Source: Centrapalus pauciflorus (lineage: Eukaryota > Streptophyta > Magnoliopsida > Asterales > Asteraceae). From it: a stretch of 64,000 nt of DNA. The position numbers were made by a program, and so were the translations under genes. The notes under the pieces are model-generated. The model worked only from the letters and a program-made list of their open reading frames with translations, was not told the origin of the DNA and did no database searches. The DNA lies in the NCBI GenBank assembly GCA_020465985.1, contig JAANYP010003248.1:2084501-2148500 (forward strand), written 5' to 3'. Shown in pieces: positions 22,520-34,500 of this stretch; positions within the stretch are counted from its first letter, which is position 1, and the number at the start of each line of letters is the position of its first letter.

Positions 22520-23940
22520 TTGTCAAGTTCAATTGAGAACTTTTATTAATCTAGGAATCATCTTACAGCCGGATCAAGTTGATCTCTTGATAATCAGATG
22601 ATGCAACATACCTTAGTATAACAATATATCTAGTTTAATTAATGTCAATTTTATATTAATTGAATATTGCATCAAATATTTAAATAATAAATGTTAAAAT
22701 AAATTAAATTAATATACTTTTAAATTTAACAAACTTTAACAAGATGATGAATATATCGATGTAAAAGAGTAATCCCCCTTCTGGGAGCCCCCACCGACCG
22801 GTCTTACAGCCAACGTGGAGGAAATAAATCGCGTAACCTATAGATAAAGACATGTGTAAGGTTTGAACCTAAACATTCATCTTCGTTCATTTTCATAAAA
22901 TTTCATCCGGATTCGACACTGCATAGTGTTTATTTTCGTGCATAATCATGTTCATCTTCGTATCAATCGTGTTCCATTTCTAGCCATGTATCATCGTTTG
23001 TCTTCATATATGTTCATCCAGATTTAAAACTAAACATCATCATGTTCATTTAAATTTGAACATTCCAAACCATGCATCTCATCTTTAATTCTAAGCATGA
23101 ATCTTCACCCAGATTCGAAACAATACGTCACCATGCTCATCTCTGTGTTCATTTTGGGTTTATCATCATTTTCGGTCACGCATTGTTGTGTGTGTAATTG
23201 TAATAATATTATTTCAAGATACTTCCATTTATGTAATATTTTAGATGCTTACTTATATATATTAACCATTACAAAAAAGAAAATTGAATCGTAGAGAACT
23301 AAATGCATACATTTTTTAATTAATTTGTTTGTAATGTTAGCATTATTAGCATTAAAAGTTGTTTTTAAAGACAACATATCATATATGTGTGTGTCTGTAT
23401 ATCTTACTATTTTATTATCCGTGTATTACGCGAATGTTTTAAATTTATAAAATATAATGAATTAAAAGGTAAAAATATAAGTATTATTTTTTTTAAACAA
23501 AAGTTTATAAAAATGATTTCATTATTTATTGATCTAAACCAAAGGATATATAAGACATTTAGCTGATGCATAATAAATCTAAAAGATAAGAACCCTAACA
23601 AGTTAATTTAAAGCAAACACCACATTTAAAAAACAATCCAAACATAAACAACATAACAAACAGAATTAAGAATTCGAAAATCAATCTAGTAAGAAGGATA
23701 TATATGGTGATTACAAATACTTATTAATCTATCTAGCTAATTAATGCTAGGTCGATCTTCAAATCGAATCTGCGAAGAAACATACAGATCGATACAGAGC
23801 TCAATTTATTGAACATTTAGATTGTGGTGAGTACTCCATTTGAAAATTGTAAGGGAGAGTCGTATAGTAGAACAAAGAAACAATTAAGTAATAATGTAAA
23901 TAGCATTACTAAATTAAAAATTATAGCTTTTATCCTAAAC
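22520..23940. other. Gene-free stretch before the peptide gene
   Basis: I see no gene. A GTTCAATTGAGAACTTTTATTAA stretch near 22530 resembles the end of another GTTCAAT-type MITE, and a CCGTGTATTACGCGAAT stretch near 23420 resembles a Helitron tail, but neither has a partner end. About 22885-23105 contains loose repeats of 'TTCATCTTCG'/'ATCATGTTCATC'. Confidence 0.45.
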
Positions 23941-24590
23941 TTAGAGTAGAGGTGGTGCAGGAGATGGAGGAAGCTGAGAAAAACCAGATGATCTTCCATT
24001 GGTGTTTGGGCCTGCATCTTCATAATCCAATTCCATCATCTTTCTTGATTCCTGATATACATCCATCATCCCCCGATTACATAAACGATTCAACGATATA
24101 TAAAGATTAAATGTTAAATTTTGTTTTTATTCTATGAAAATCTTTGGTTAATTTAAGGAATTTGTCGTTCCAAGCCATTGATAAATGAATTTAGATTCCA
24201 ACATTAAGTTTCACAATCTAAACCTTTAGTCAACCGTAAAAATTAACACCAATATAAATATCAATTGTTCGAATTTCTTAATTAAAATATAAGAAATATA
24301 TTTATGTATATAATTATGCGTTAACTATATATAAGTATATATGGTATATTACCTGAAACGGATGAGAAGCAGCTGTAGTGGTAGTATAACGATCAACGCC
24401 CTTTATGATTAATTCTCTACCGGAATATCCTATCATAATTAATATATAATCACATGATTAGTTAATTAAACTTGTAATATATAATGGATATGAATGATAT
24501 CATCTTAAAGTTACCAGATTGGAAGAACAGGAACACCAGAATTATGGTGGTGAAGACCTTGAGAAAAGACGATAACTGAAATCGCACCAT
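23941..24590 (-). CDS. Small secreted peptide precursor with DY motif (PSY-like candidate)
   Basis: This 87-residue product comes from three exons that I joined by splice signals: 24590-24515, 24429-24353 and 24051-23941 (minus strand). All introns are GT-AG and the 264 bases keep one open frame. Residues 5-25 are a strong signal peptide (SSFLKVFTTIILVFLFF). The middle contains GRELIIKG. The C-terminal part has RKMMELDYEDAGPN (residues 54-67), an Asp-Tyr pair in an acidic setting, which is the recognition context of plant tyrosylprotein sulfotransferase, and it ends in a proline-rich tail (LPPSPAPP). Secreted plant signals of the PSY, RGF/GLV and CIF groups share this layout; spacing D-Y-x-D-x3-N is nearest PSY1. 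There are no cysteines outside the signal region. Family placement is inference; the gene structure is better supported. A (GATC)n run lies just upstream at about 24610-24630. Confidence 0.66.
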
Positions 24591-25696
24591 TTTCAAATCT
24601 TTTTGTTGATCGATCGATCGATCGATCTGTTAAATGTGGATCTTCAATCTTGTGTTGTTGTAGTGTAGTATTGTAGCATAGCTTTTAAAAATTTTAATAA
24701 TTTATAAATTGAAGCTACAATTAATTAAGGAAATTAAAATTGGAAGATAATATGAATATGATGATGCATATATGTAAGTGGGTTGGCGTTGACAACTAGA
24801 TCGAGAGACAATCTAGGATCAGGGTGGTTGTTTCCATGAATTTAAGTTACTAAATTAATGCTCCATTCCATTTTTTAACTCAATTATATCTTCACTTTTA
24901 AGTTTAGGAGAGTAAACTTTATATTTCCAATTAAACTTCCATCTATAATAACTTTTTTTATATACAGTATTTTAATCAATGATTTTTTTTATGACACGTT
25001 GCTTATTTGCTTCTTAATAGAATTATTAAGAAGTCATTTAAAAGTAAAATGATTTTTTAAAAGTTTCATTAAATGGTAAATAAACAGGGTCTACGACTAA
25101 TCGAATAATAACATAATTTAAAATTATTTCTTTACTAAACCATGGACACAGCACTTTTTGAATTTGTTTTGTATGGCATATCAATACAATAAAACGATGA
25201 TGTTTTCTTCTAATTAGTTTACATGCTATTTACTGAGATTTCAAACATTGGTTCAATCTTTAGCTATAAAATCTTTCACAGTTTTAAAAGGTTAATTCTA
25301 TACGTACATCCCTCTTGATACAAAAGAGAGATTGAGTTTAATCACTAAATTTCACATCATTAACAATAAAACATATGTAGGATGTGACTTATGATTAATT
25401 AAAGTTAAGAGCAAGAAGTGTACGTGTAGCAACGACCTTTTAAAACTATAAAGAACATCTGCAATCCTAAGAGCTTTTAAAGTTCTTATCATTGACACGT
25501 CTTCTTTTTAATTTGTTTTAAATTTTTTAAAAATTCGTATCAGTTTTTTTTTTTTAAATTTTTTTTTAAAAAACCAACTCTATAATCCTAAAACCTCTTG
25601 AAGTCTATAACACTTATTTTTTAAAAATTTGTTATCTTTTTTATATTGATTAAAAAAACAAGTCCTTAAAATCTCATCATACCCTTCAAATCCTTA
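24591..25696. other. Upstream region of the peptide gene
   Basis: It holds the probable promoter of the peptide gene and AT-rich DNA. Apart from the GATCGATCGATCGATC run near 24612 I see nothing distinctive. Confidence 0.4.
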
Positions 25697-28119
25697 GGGG
25701 GCGTTTGGTTCGCAGAACGTTTCTGAGGGAATTGGAATCTGTCAAGGAATTGGAATCTGTCAGGAATTTGAATTTGATTCCAATGGATGTTTGGTTGGCA
25801 GGAGAAGGAAATGGAATCCAATTCCTTATCCTGTTTGGTTCATAAATCTGTCATCAGAATTGGATTTAAATAATGTCAAATGACTGAATTACCCTTCTTG
25901 ATTTTTTGTTTAGTTTTTGTCTGTTTTGTAATTTTTACATGTAAATTTTTTTTATGAATTATATATATATATATATATATATAAATTATCATTTTAAATA
26001 ATATTTTTTTTAATATCCATTAATTTTTTTATCTTATTTATAAACAAGCATATAATACACATCAATATATTATAATACATTAAAAAAAACCAAATAAACT
26101 TCAATATCCAAATTGAAAATGTCAAGTACAAATCATCCCAAAAGACAACATACTTTCAACCATAATAAAGTTCTAATAATTCCAATTAACATCACAACTG
26201 AAAATCTATAAGATTCCAAAATATGTTTGACCCAACTCTCTCTAACGCTTTCATCAAATTTCCAAAAGTTTTGTACTTTAACTGGATCACTCCTTATCTT
26301 GCCAACTGCTTGAAACTTCTCAACTTGAGTTAGCGAGTTCATCTTAAATATCTCATCAGGGATATTGTCACTTTGTTCATTGATTTTCATTTCATATTTA
26401 ATACCTTGAGTTATGTCCTTCGATATTTCTTTCAGACTCTCTGTAATCGAGTCAACCACATCGTTGAATCCATCATCGGATCGACTTTTTCGCTTCTTGG
26501 AATGAACACTTGGTGAAGTCCCATCACCTTGCAAGTTTGTATTACGACTAACTTCTTCCGCATCACGAACATCATCCTCCAAGTCTAGCATTTCCTCTTC
26601 TACGTTCACCCCTTGCTCCATCTCAACAAAGTCTCTAGCTTTATTTCCTTGTGCTCGATCTTTTCCAAAAACAATGCAAAGGTCTTCATAGTAAGGAAAT
26701 GTTTTGTGTTTCCATCTACTCGCTTCTTTATGAACCTATTTACAAACATTATAATTTTTATAGATAGAAAAACAAAATATTTCCATGTAGCCACTTCTTT
26801 ATAAACAACAAAAAGATAAAGTTTATAACAATCTACCTGGAGGTACGCCTCCCATACTGGAGTCTCCGCAGTAACACAATGTTTTTCGGCATCATAGCCA
26901 AACCCACTAGTGTTTGAACCATTGATCATATCATAAACACATTGCCAATCCTTCTTCATTGTTTTTGACTCGATATGTGGTTTTCTTAGAATGCCCGAGT
27001 CTGGAAGTGATTCTTTCATTGCTTGCTCATGATGTTGTAAATATCCAGATTTGATACCATTATCCTCTTTAAATCCTCCCGCATTTGTCATGTTTACCAA
27101 AGCCTCAACTAGCTTTGCTTCTTCAATATTTGTCCATACCTTATAATGCCTAATTTGACTTGTCATACCTAGAAGCATATAAAATTAACATAAAAACATC
27201 TATAATAAGTAAACGTAATGATAACACAAGCAAAACCATATACAAACCAACAATTTTAATACATTAGAAATATATTACCTGAGCCAAGACCCATCCAACA
27301 AGCCAGTCAATATCGCTTTTATGGTTGCATATAAGGAGTGCATGTTCTTATTAACTAATTAACATATAAACACAATATTCAAATAACAAAAACATTTCAC
27401 ATGCAAACTAATCTTTCAAATAATTAACATATGAACACAATATTCAAATAACAAAAACAGATTTTTTCTAGAAATCAGAAATAGAACACAATGTTCGTTT
27501 CTAGATTAGGAAGAACACAACGTTCGTTTCTAGATCTCAGAAATAGATTTTTTCGTTTCTAGAAATCAGAAGTAGTTTAGATCAAAATAACATAAACATA
27601 TTTCAAAAGGAAACCGTGCAAAGAAGAATCGATTATCAACCCTTGTTTTTGGGAAGAACAGATCGAAATGAATCAGGAAGAACAGATCGAACATCAGGAA
27701 GAAAAGATCGAATAGATCAGGAAGAATAGATCGAAAATCAATAAGAGGTACTCACCGCTGTCGCCGAAGCCGCCGCTGTCGCTGGAGAAGGAAGCCGTCG
27801 TCGCCGCCGGAGAAGGAGCTTTCCAAAGAAGAAGAGAGATTGTCGCTGGAGAAGGGAGGGGATGAGAAGCAACGTACGTATGATGAGGAAGAAGTAGGGT
27901 TATTTCAGGGGTATTTTGGTAACTGATCACTTTCCCCCCTTGAAAGGATTTTAATTCCCTCCCACACTTGAAGGAATCCTATTTTCCACCATTCAAAGGA
28001 AAATTTAAAAATGAAAGGATTCCAATTCCTTTCAGCTGGTGAACCAAACATTGGAATTCACTGGAATTGGATTCCCTTTCCTTCCAATTCCCCCAGGTTC
28101 CAGCGAACCAAACGCCCCC
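25697..28119 (-). mobile_element. PIF/Harbinger element, 2.42 kb, ORF1 kept, transposase absent
   Basis: Perfect 17-bp terminal inverted repeats (GGGGGCGTTTGGTTCGC at the left, complement at the right) continue as an imperfect, GGAATTGG-rich subterminal region on both sides. The target duplication is TTA (25694-25696 and 28120-28122). Inside is the two-exon Myb/SANT-like ORF1 on the minus strand (separate entry). Full-length family members also encode a DDE transposase; nothing like it fits in the remaining 0.9 kb. The nearly undamaged ends and ORF1 suggest recent movement using a transposase in trans. Confidence 0.9.
26133..27178 (-). CDS. Harbinger ORF1: Myb/SANT-like DNA-binding protein
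   Basis: Two exons, 27178-26837 and 26735-26133 (minus strand), join by a GT-AG intron in phase 0 to give 314 residues with no stop. The N-terminus (YKVWTNIEEAKLVEALVNM, then WQCVYDMINGSNTSGFGYD, then VWEAYLQVHKEASRWK and FPYYEDLCIVFGKDRA) is the Myb/SANT-like domain found in plant PIF/Harbinger ORF1 proteins and in L10-interacting MYB relatives. The middle is acidic with a basic SKKRKSRSD patch that may be a nuclear localisation signal. The C-terminal part is helical, like that of other ORF1 proteins. In this superfamily ORF1 binds transposon ends and assists the transposase. It lies entirely inside the element, so it is a transposon gene and not a host gene unless domesticated; I see no sign of that. 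Confidence 0.85.
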
Positions 28120-28122
28120 TTA

Positions 28123-29869
28123 GGTGAAAAACCTTATCTTGTTTTGACCATCCACACACTCCTAATGTTACCGGCCGCTATTTTCAGAAATTATTATTTA
28201 TTTTCTTTTTGCATTCACAAAGAATGGTTACTTAAATATATTTTTATATATTAAGATTGTGTTTTGTTGGACGTAAATGACAAAAAAATGAAATAACTAC
28301 ATGAAATTAATAGAATTATTTATATATTAATATTGTGTTTGGTTGACACTATTGATCAGATAAAATGAGTTAATAAATAAATATTAAATGATAGTAGAAA
28401 TGAAATGAATTTAATTAATAATAATATATTTTCAATTTAATGTGTAACTATAATTTTAAAAATATTCTCCAAAAAGAAATATGTATTTGATTGGAATAAA
28501 CAACATTGAATAATAAATATGAATATTGTATCACAAAAAAAAAAAAAAAAAGAATAGTTTAACGTACCTTTTTAAAAAATTTATAATAGTTAAGTACGTT
28601 ATAATATTATATGTAATAAGTTTTACCATTTTAATAAAAATTATAAAAATAACCTGAAAATCTTATATTTAAATAATATATATGTGAAACAAATCAGTTA
28701 GATACACTATAATATAAATGTAACAAGGGCATAATCATATTATATGCGATACGTGTACTCAAACAAAATATATATAATAAAAAAATGTTACATATTTTAT
28801 ATTTAATAATTTTAAAAACATAAAAATAACATAATGAAAATTTAATAGTATTAATTAATTGTTATTATTAAATACTTAAAAAACAAAATTAAATATTTTT
28901 TGTTTCATTCCGAAGGAATCAAAAAAACACCTTCCACTTGGAATAAAAATGAATAAAATGAAATGAATCGTCGTCCTATTTACGGAATGATTCATTTCAT
29001 TAATGTTGACTAAATAAACATACATTTTATTCTGCCGAAATGAATCATTTCATAGCCCTTTTTATTACGTTATACTAAACACTGTCTAACTTTTATTTGG
29101 TTATTTTAAAACTCTTTCCTGAGGTACAAGAAATTAGGAGTGAAATAGAAAAATAAAGGTGCTTCAATTGGGATCAAGGTTTTTATCGTCGAGTTAATTA
29201 CAAGCAATAGAGAACTTGTAAATTACAATTTTAAATCACTTTTTAAATTGCTTATTCTATTAATGTTAGATTTTTCCTATCCTACCAAGACCATCAATCT
29301 TAATTATAAACAATTAACTTGTCCAGTATTCAAGGTCGTTAATATCAGAATCTTATCGAAAATCGTTTTTATCTTTGCAAAATCAAAATCGGGATCTTAG
29401 AATATTATTAAAAAAAAGTTATTAGGTTTTCCTCCTAAGTACTATAAATTATATTTTTATATCATGATAAAAAAATTCTTAAACTAATAATTGAGAAATC
29501 ATATATTTATGATCGATCTTACGATTTTAACAACGATCTTACGATTTTAACAACGATCTTACGATCCTATAAATGATCTTAGGAGATTTTAGAGGAAATC
29601 GACCAAAATATGAGATCAGATCTGTAAACGATCTTACAATCATACTTCCGAACTCATGCCATTTCCGAATTTACATCGATTAGGATCAATTTTGAAATGT
29701 GGGATCGTACGATCAGGATCGCGATCCAAATAACTTTTCATGTATTATAAAACAATGCATAATTGATATTTGATATAATTTAATTTTTAATCATTATATT
29801 CGTCAACTTTAAATCATGATCAATTATTAAACATAGATTTTGCATTTCCTTCCCAAACGACAAATTAAG
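28123..29869. other. Gene-free AT-rich stretch
   Basis: No gene is visible. Near 29513-29575 the unit GATCTTACGATTTTAACAAC is repeated about three times in tandem, followed by decaying versions; this resembles the interior of a decayed element. The rest is AT-rich and featureless. Confidence 0.5.
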
Positions 29870-30175
29870 ATGTTTGTTTTACAGATTTCTGAAAAATCAG
29901 GAATTGAAATGAAAATTTTATTTCTTTATATGTTTGCTTATAGTAAAATGAAAGAAAATTTCATTTGACATAAAATTTTCTCTTACTCGTTAGAATTTAT
30001 TTTCTCACATAATAGACAAAAAATTAAAAATTCGTTCTCATAATATCTTTTTGCCGTCGACACTAACCACCCATATATTATCCTATATCACCTAAGCATA
30101 TCCTACTCTACTCTATCCTACTCATCTCAACTCACCCTACTACCTCACACCAATCCACCCCCACCCACCCCTTCC
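29870..30175. repeat. Third copy of the CCTAC-core MITE-like repeat
   Basis: The left arm (GAAAATTTCATTTGACATAA, then TTCTCATAATATC and GTCGACACTAACC) is homologous to the reverse complement of the right arm at 14936-15075. The core at about 30056-30172 is a shorter array of CCTAC/CCACC words. The right edge runs into CCATTTGGTTTGCGG and is not resolved. Confidence 0.6.
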
Positions 30176-31543
30176 ATTTGGTTTGCGGATTTAAGCTTAC
30201 AATCCCGGGATTTCAAGAATCACACCCTCCTTTGGGTCTGCGCTGGAAACCCCACACACAATCCTAATGTGTATAATACGAACCAAACATTGATCGAAAT
30301 GCGAATAAAAATATCTGAAAATACAAATGCTTTGAAAAAATAGAAATCCAAAAAAAAAGTCCATGATGGAAGAGAGGATAATTTAACACAGGGATTTGAG
30401 AGAAGAATCATAGGGAATTTGGGATAGCTGAGTAGGGCACATATAAGCATTTGTATTTTACATACCACATGTATGTAATATACTGGTTAATAATATACTA
30501 AAATTTTTAATAACTAATATTTATTTTTGTTTAATTAGTTGACACATCATTTACCATATATCTCATGTATTATGTCTCACACCAAATGCTTACTTGTGAA
30601 ATCTTCCATCCAAGTAGTTGAATGTAACTCGAAAGAATTAAAATTAAAATTTACTTTTTTTTTTGAACTTTTGATAACAAAGATGAAAAGTTAAATTTTA
30701 TGTATTTGTCATCAGTTCTGTTTATATGAATTTAATATTCCTCTGTTCTTATACATGAATTAGATTCAGACACGTACATAAATTTGATTCCAACCTACGT
30801 CATCAACCAATGCTACAAAAACTATCTTTATCCTTCACCATCAAACATATTAACAACTAAAACTCATTTTCCACTTCCTTAGAATTCCATTCTATAAACG
30901 GTGGAAGTTTTTGAAAGTATAATAAGCGTATTTTGCACGAGTAGAAATTCCATAACAAGAACAAAAATAAAATGTTATTCTACGATATAAACCTTAAAAA
31001 GTGTTGTACCAAGTATCAACCATACGATTTATTCCCAGGGCCATCAATTCAATTGTATCACCACAACCCTAACCATTTATCAGATCACACAAAGCAATCA
31101 ATCAAATCAAGATTGAACATTTCATTTGCAAGTTATAGATTGATTGTTAAGCTGATAAAAACATTAACATCCTGCAAGAAAGTCATTCCATGGTCAAATC
31201 AAGATGATGTTTTAACGTTTTGTGAATTTTGGTATCTAAACTTATTTCACTGCACTGCACTGCACACCCTCACTCTGTTCTTTCTACCTTGTTCACTATT
31301 TCACAGATAAACATATGTACATGGAGACTCAAAAATACTTTGGAATTTCAACAATGGAAACTGCAACCTTTATAACTCTCTTTTCAACAATGGAAACTGC
31401 AAAAGATGGAATATTATCAGCTTACCTTCCTTCCTTCCTCATTTGCATGTCACTGAAGCCCATCTCCATGCAACTCACATACCCTTTGCACCTTCCATTG
31501 CCACAAAAATGGATGCAGAACCCCTCTTTCGGCTCCCTCCCAC
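30176..31543. other. Region downstream of the Dof gene
   Basis: It probably includes the 3' untranslated region of the Dof gene near 31543. A CTGCACTGCACTGCA run is present near 31250. No other gene is supported. Confidence 0.4.
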
Positions 31544-34500
31544 TCACGACGTCTCTTGGAAATTCAGAGACCTAGAGAGTGCTGCAGGATTAGCTTGCAG
31601 CGCCGGAGATGTTTCTTTCCTAGAGCTCTTTTCTTCCCCTTTTGATTGGAATGCCTTGAAAATACCTCCTCCATTCACAGCAACAGATCTATCGTTTTTT
31701 ATTCCCAACGTTGCCCATATCGAGCTTTTTGCAGCTTCATCCGGATCATCGATCCGCAATGTTTTTGGAATCCAAAGACTCTTCTCTGGTTCATCTTCTT
31801 TCGTCGATTCCTCTTCCCCGTTCTCTGTCTCTTTTACTGTGTTCTCGTCCCTTGAATGTTTCCCCAAAGTCGGAGATATAGGACCAGAAGGAGTGGGAGG
31901 AACATAGCCAGATGGAGGGGCAGGATGGAAGGTAGATGGAGGAGGAACCCACTGCATATTCCATGGAGCAGGCCCAGGTACAGGTACAGCACAACCCCAA
32001 TAAGGTGCTGCAGGGTAGAATGGCATCGGAAAGCCAGGCGGACAGAATGGAGGACCCATTTGAGGATTCCATGGGTACGGCCATGGTGCACCAGGAAAAC
32101 AGGGCACCTGAGGGGAGAAGCCATGGCAATTTTGCATCTCAGTAGCTGATGACCTATTTGTGTTATCATCACTACTCGAAGGAACTGGGATTGTTAACTC
32201 TTCAGGCTTACGAAAACTCTCTTGCCTCATTGTTTTGTCTGCAATTTTCAAAACAGAAGCCATTGACTCACACAGAGGTGTGTCTGAACCAAATGTAAGA
32301 ACAGTGCCATTGGGCTTAAGAACGGCGTGATTGAGGTCACTGGGAAGAGCTTCCGTGACAGTTATTTGACGGTACTGAGAGGACGAAGTCTTATTCTTAC
32401 GCCGGCCAGCACCCACAGGGACATTCCTCATTGTCCCACCAGCCGTCCAATATCTTTGACAGTTCTTGCAAAAGTGACGAGGTTGATTGACATTGTAATT
32501 ATTGTAGTAACAAAACTTGGTGTCCATGCTATTACATCGAGGACAAGGAAGTATCTTGTCTGGTTTCTTGAGGGTCTTTTCCTGGTTGTTACTCACCTCA
32601 CTTTGTTCTTCCTCTGATTTTAATGCTTTCGCAGTAGCAGATTCATTTTCAGTAGAAGGTAATGTAGGGTTATCGCTTAACATTGAGGTTGCATTTGGCT
32701 CTGTAACCTCCTCAGAAACTGTCGAATGGGCTCTATCCTCCTCTTTATCAATGGACTTCTCCTCTGCTTGATCCTAGATTCACCACAAGTTTCAATTAGA
32801 GATGTATTCCTGAGGCTCATAATCGTGCACATACTACATACACATGCTTATCCACCTAACATATCTTGCCAATTTAAATGGAAAACAAGAAACCAAGCAA
32901 GCTTAACAAGATAGCAATATTATGATTGAAATTCATTAGTTCTTGTTGTGATAACATTATAAACAATCACATATACGGTGTACTGCTTAAATGCATGGAA
33001 AATGACCTAACTATAAAGAAAGAAGCTCTGAACTTCATCATAGTTCAACAAAGCATCTCCCTAAGAATTTCTCATTAGAAAATTTAAGTTCTCTGACAGT
33101 AAGGAGTGCAAGACTTTAAATCGGGAGATTTTAATTTTTGGTGGCTGACATGATAATACGGTATACCAAGCATTCTCCCAGAATAACTTTTTATACTGCT
33201 CCTACTTGTAGGTTAGTCAAATGCTTAAGTAAGAATGACAATAATGTATGAGTGAAATCTCATTAAAACAAGACAAGTGCTGCTGCTTCTGTTTCTTGCT
33301 CCACTGCTATTGTTGATACACAAAAGAGTTTAGATCTAAAACATAAAATCTGCATTCATGTATCCCACATCTTTGCCCACTAAGGAAGAGGTTAGAACTT
33401 GGGTGTTGCCAGAAAAGAATTAAACTTCAACTTCCAGAAAGATAGTAAAAAACAGGTCAAGGAGTCGAGGCACAAAGGCACAAACGCATCATGAACACAA
33501 GGGGGCACTTTGTTCTAAAAATACTTGAAAATTACTTTTACATCTCAATTTATAAATTGGAAATTTTTATTTTTAAGACCACAGAATAGTTCAATTATAT
33601 ACCATAAAACTTGACACACTTGGGTGCGTTTAGTTACCGAAAATTTTTAAAATTTTCATCTCACTTTTCAACAAAAATGAAAACTTGTTTACTTTACAAC
33701 AATTTCATAAATTTTCATCTCACTTTTAAAATAACATTTTTCATATTCTCTCTCTTACTTTTTTATAACCTACCCTATATTTCTTTATAATACTCTCTTT
33801 CTCTCTCTTACTTTTCTACCACCTAACCTATTTTTCTTATTTTATAATCACCTATCTTATTTTTTCTAAAACAGAAACTTCATCACCTAAACAAGTTTTC
33901 ACCCTTGTTTTTTTCTAAAAACTATAACTTGAAAACTGAAATTGAAAAATGACTAGTTTTCGTGAACTAAACGCAACCTAAGCCTTTGGCCATTGCAACA
34001 ACATACTATGTACCTTATGCATAAATACAAGTACATGAACTTCTCCAGAAATAATCAATTATTATATCTGCTAAGAGAATATATATATATATATATATCC
34101 AGTATTCAACAAACATATCGCAATTATATTAAAAATATCCATGTAAAGATGTACTAGATTTAAAATATTTAGTTACCAATTACTTCCACATCAGAGCCAA
34201 ACACAACCCAAATATTCGCACATCAGTGCCGAAAGTAAAAGACTCCAGAATCACTACTTGACTTCTCAGGTCAAATCTTCAACTTCAAACAGAAACATAA
34301 CCCAATTATTAAATTATTTAGTACCGATTTACAGCATAATTTACACATATTAAGTTGAAATTTCATCCATTGCAAAGACAATAAACTTTAAAAATAATAA
34401 TAAATCCAATAACACCACGTATCTGGATTGGGATCCGGTTGGCGGAAAAGAATCAAAGAAGAACAAGAATATGGGAGAAGAAGAATAACTGAAAATGCTT

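Noticed and set aside
23400..23460. Helitron 3' end (CCGTGTATTACGCG)
   Set aside because: The hairpin word is present, but there is no CTRRT terminus and no partner TC end.
31315..32914. Several plus-strand reading frames of 60-154 residues across the Dof gene
   Set aside because: They are shadows of the well-supported minus-strand Dof coding exon.
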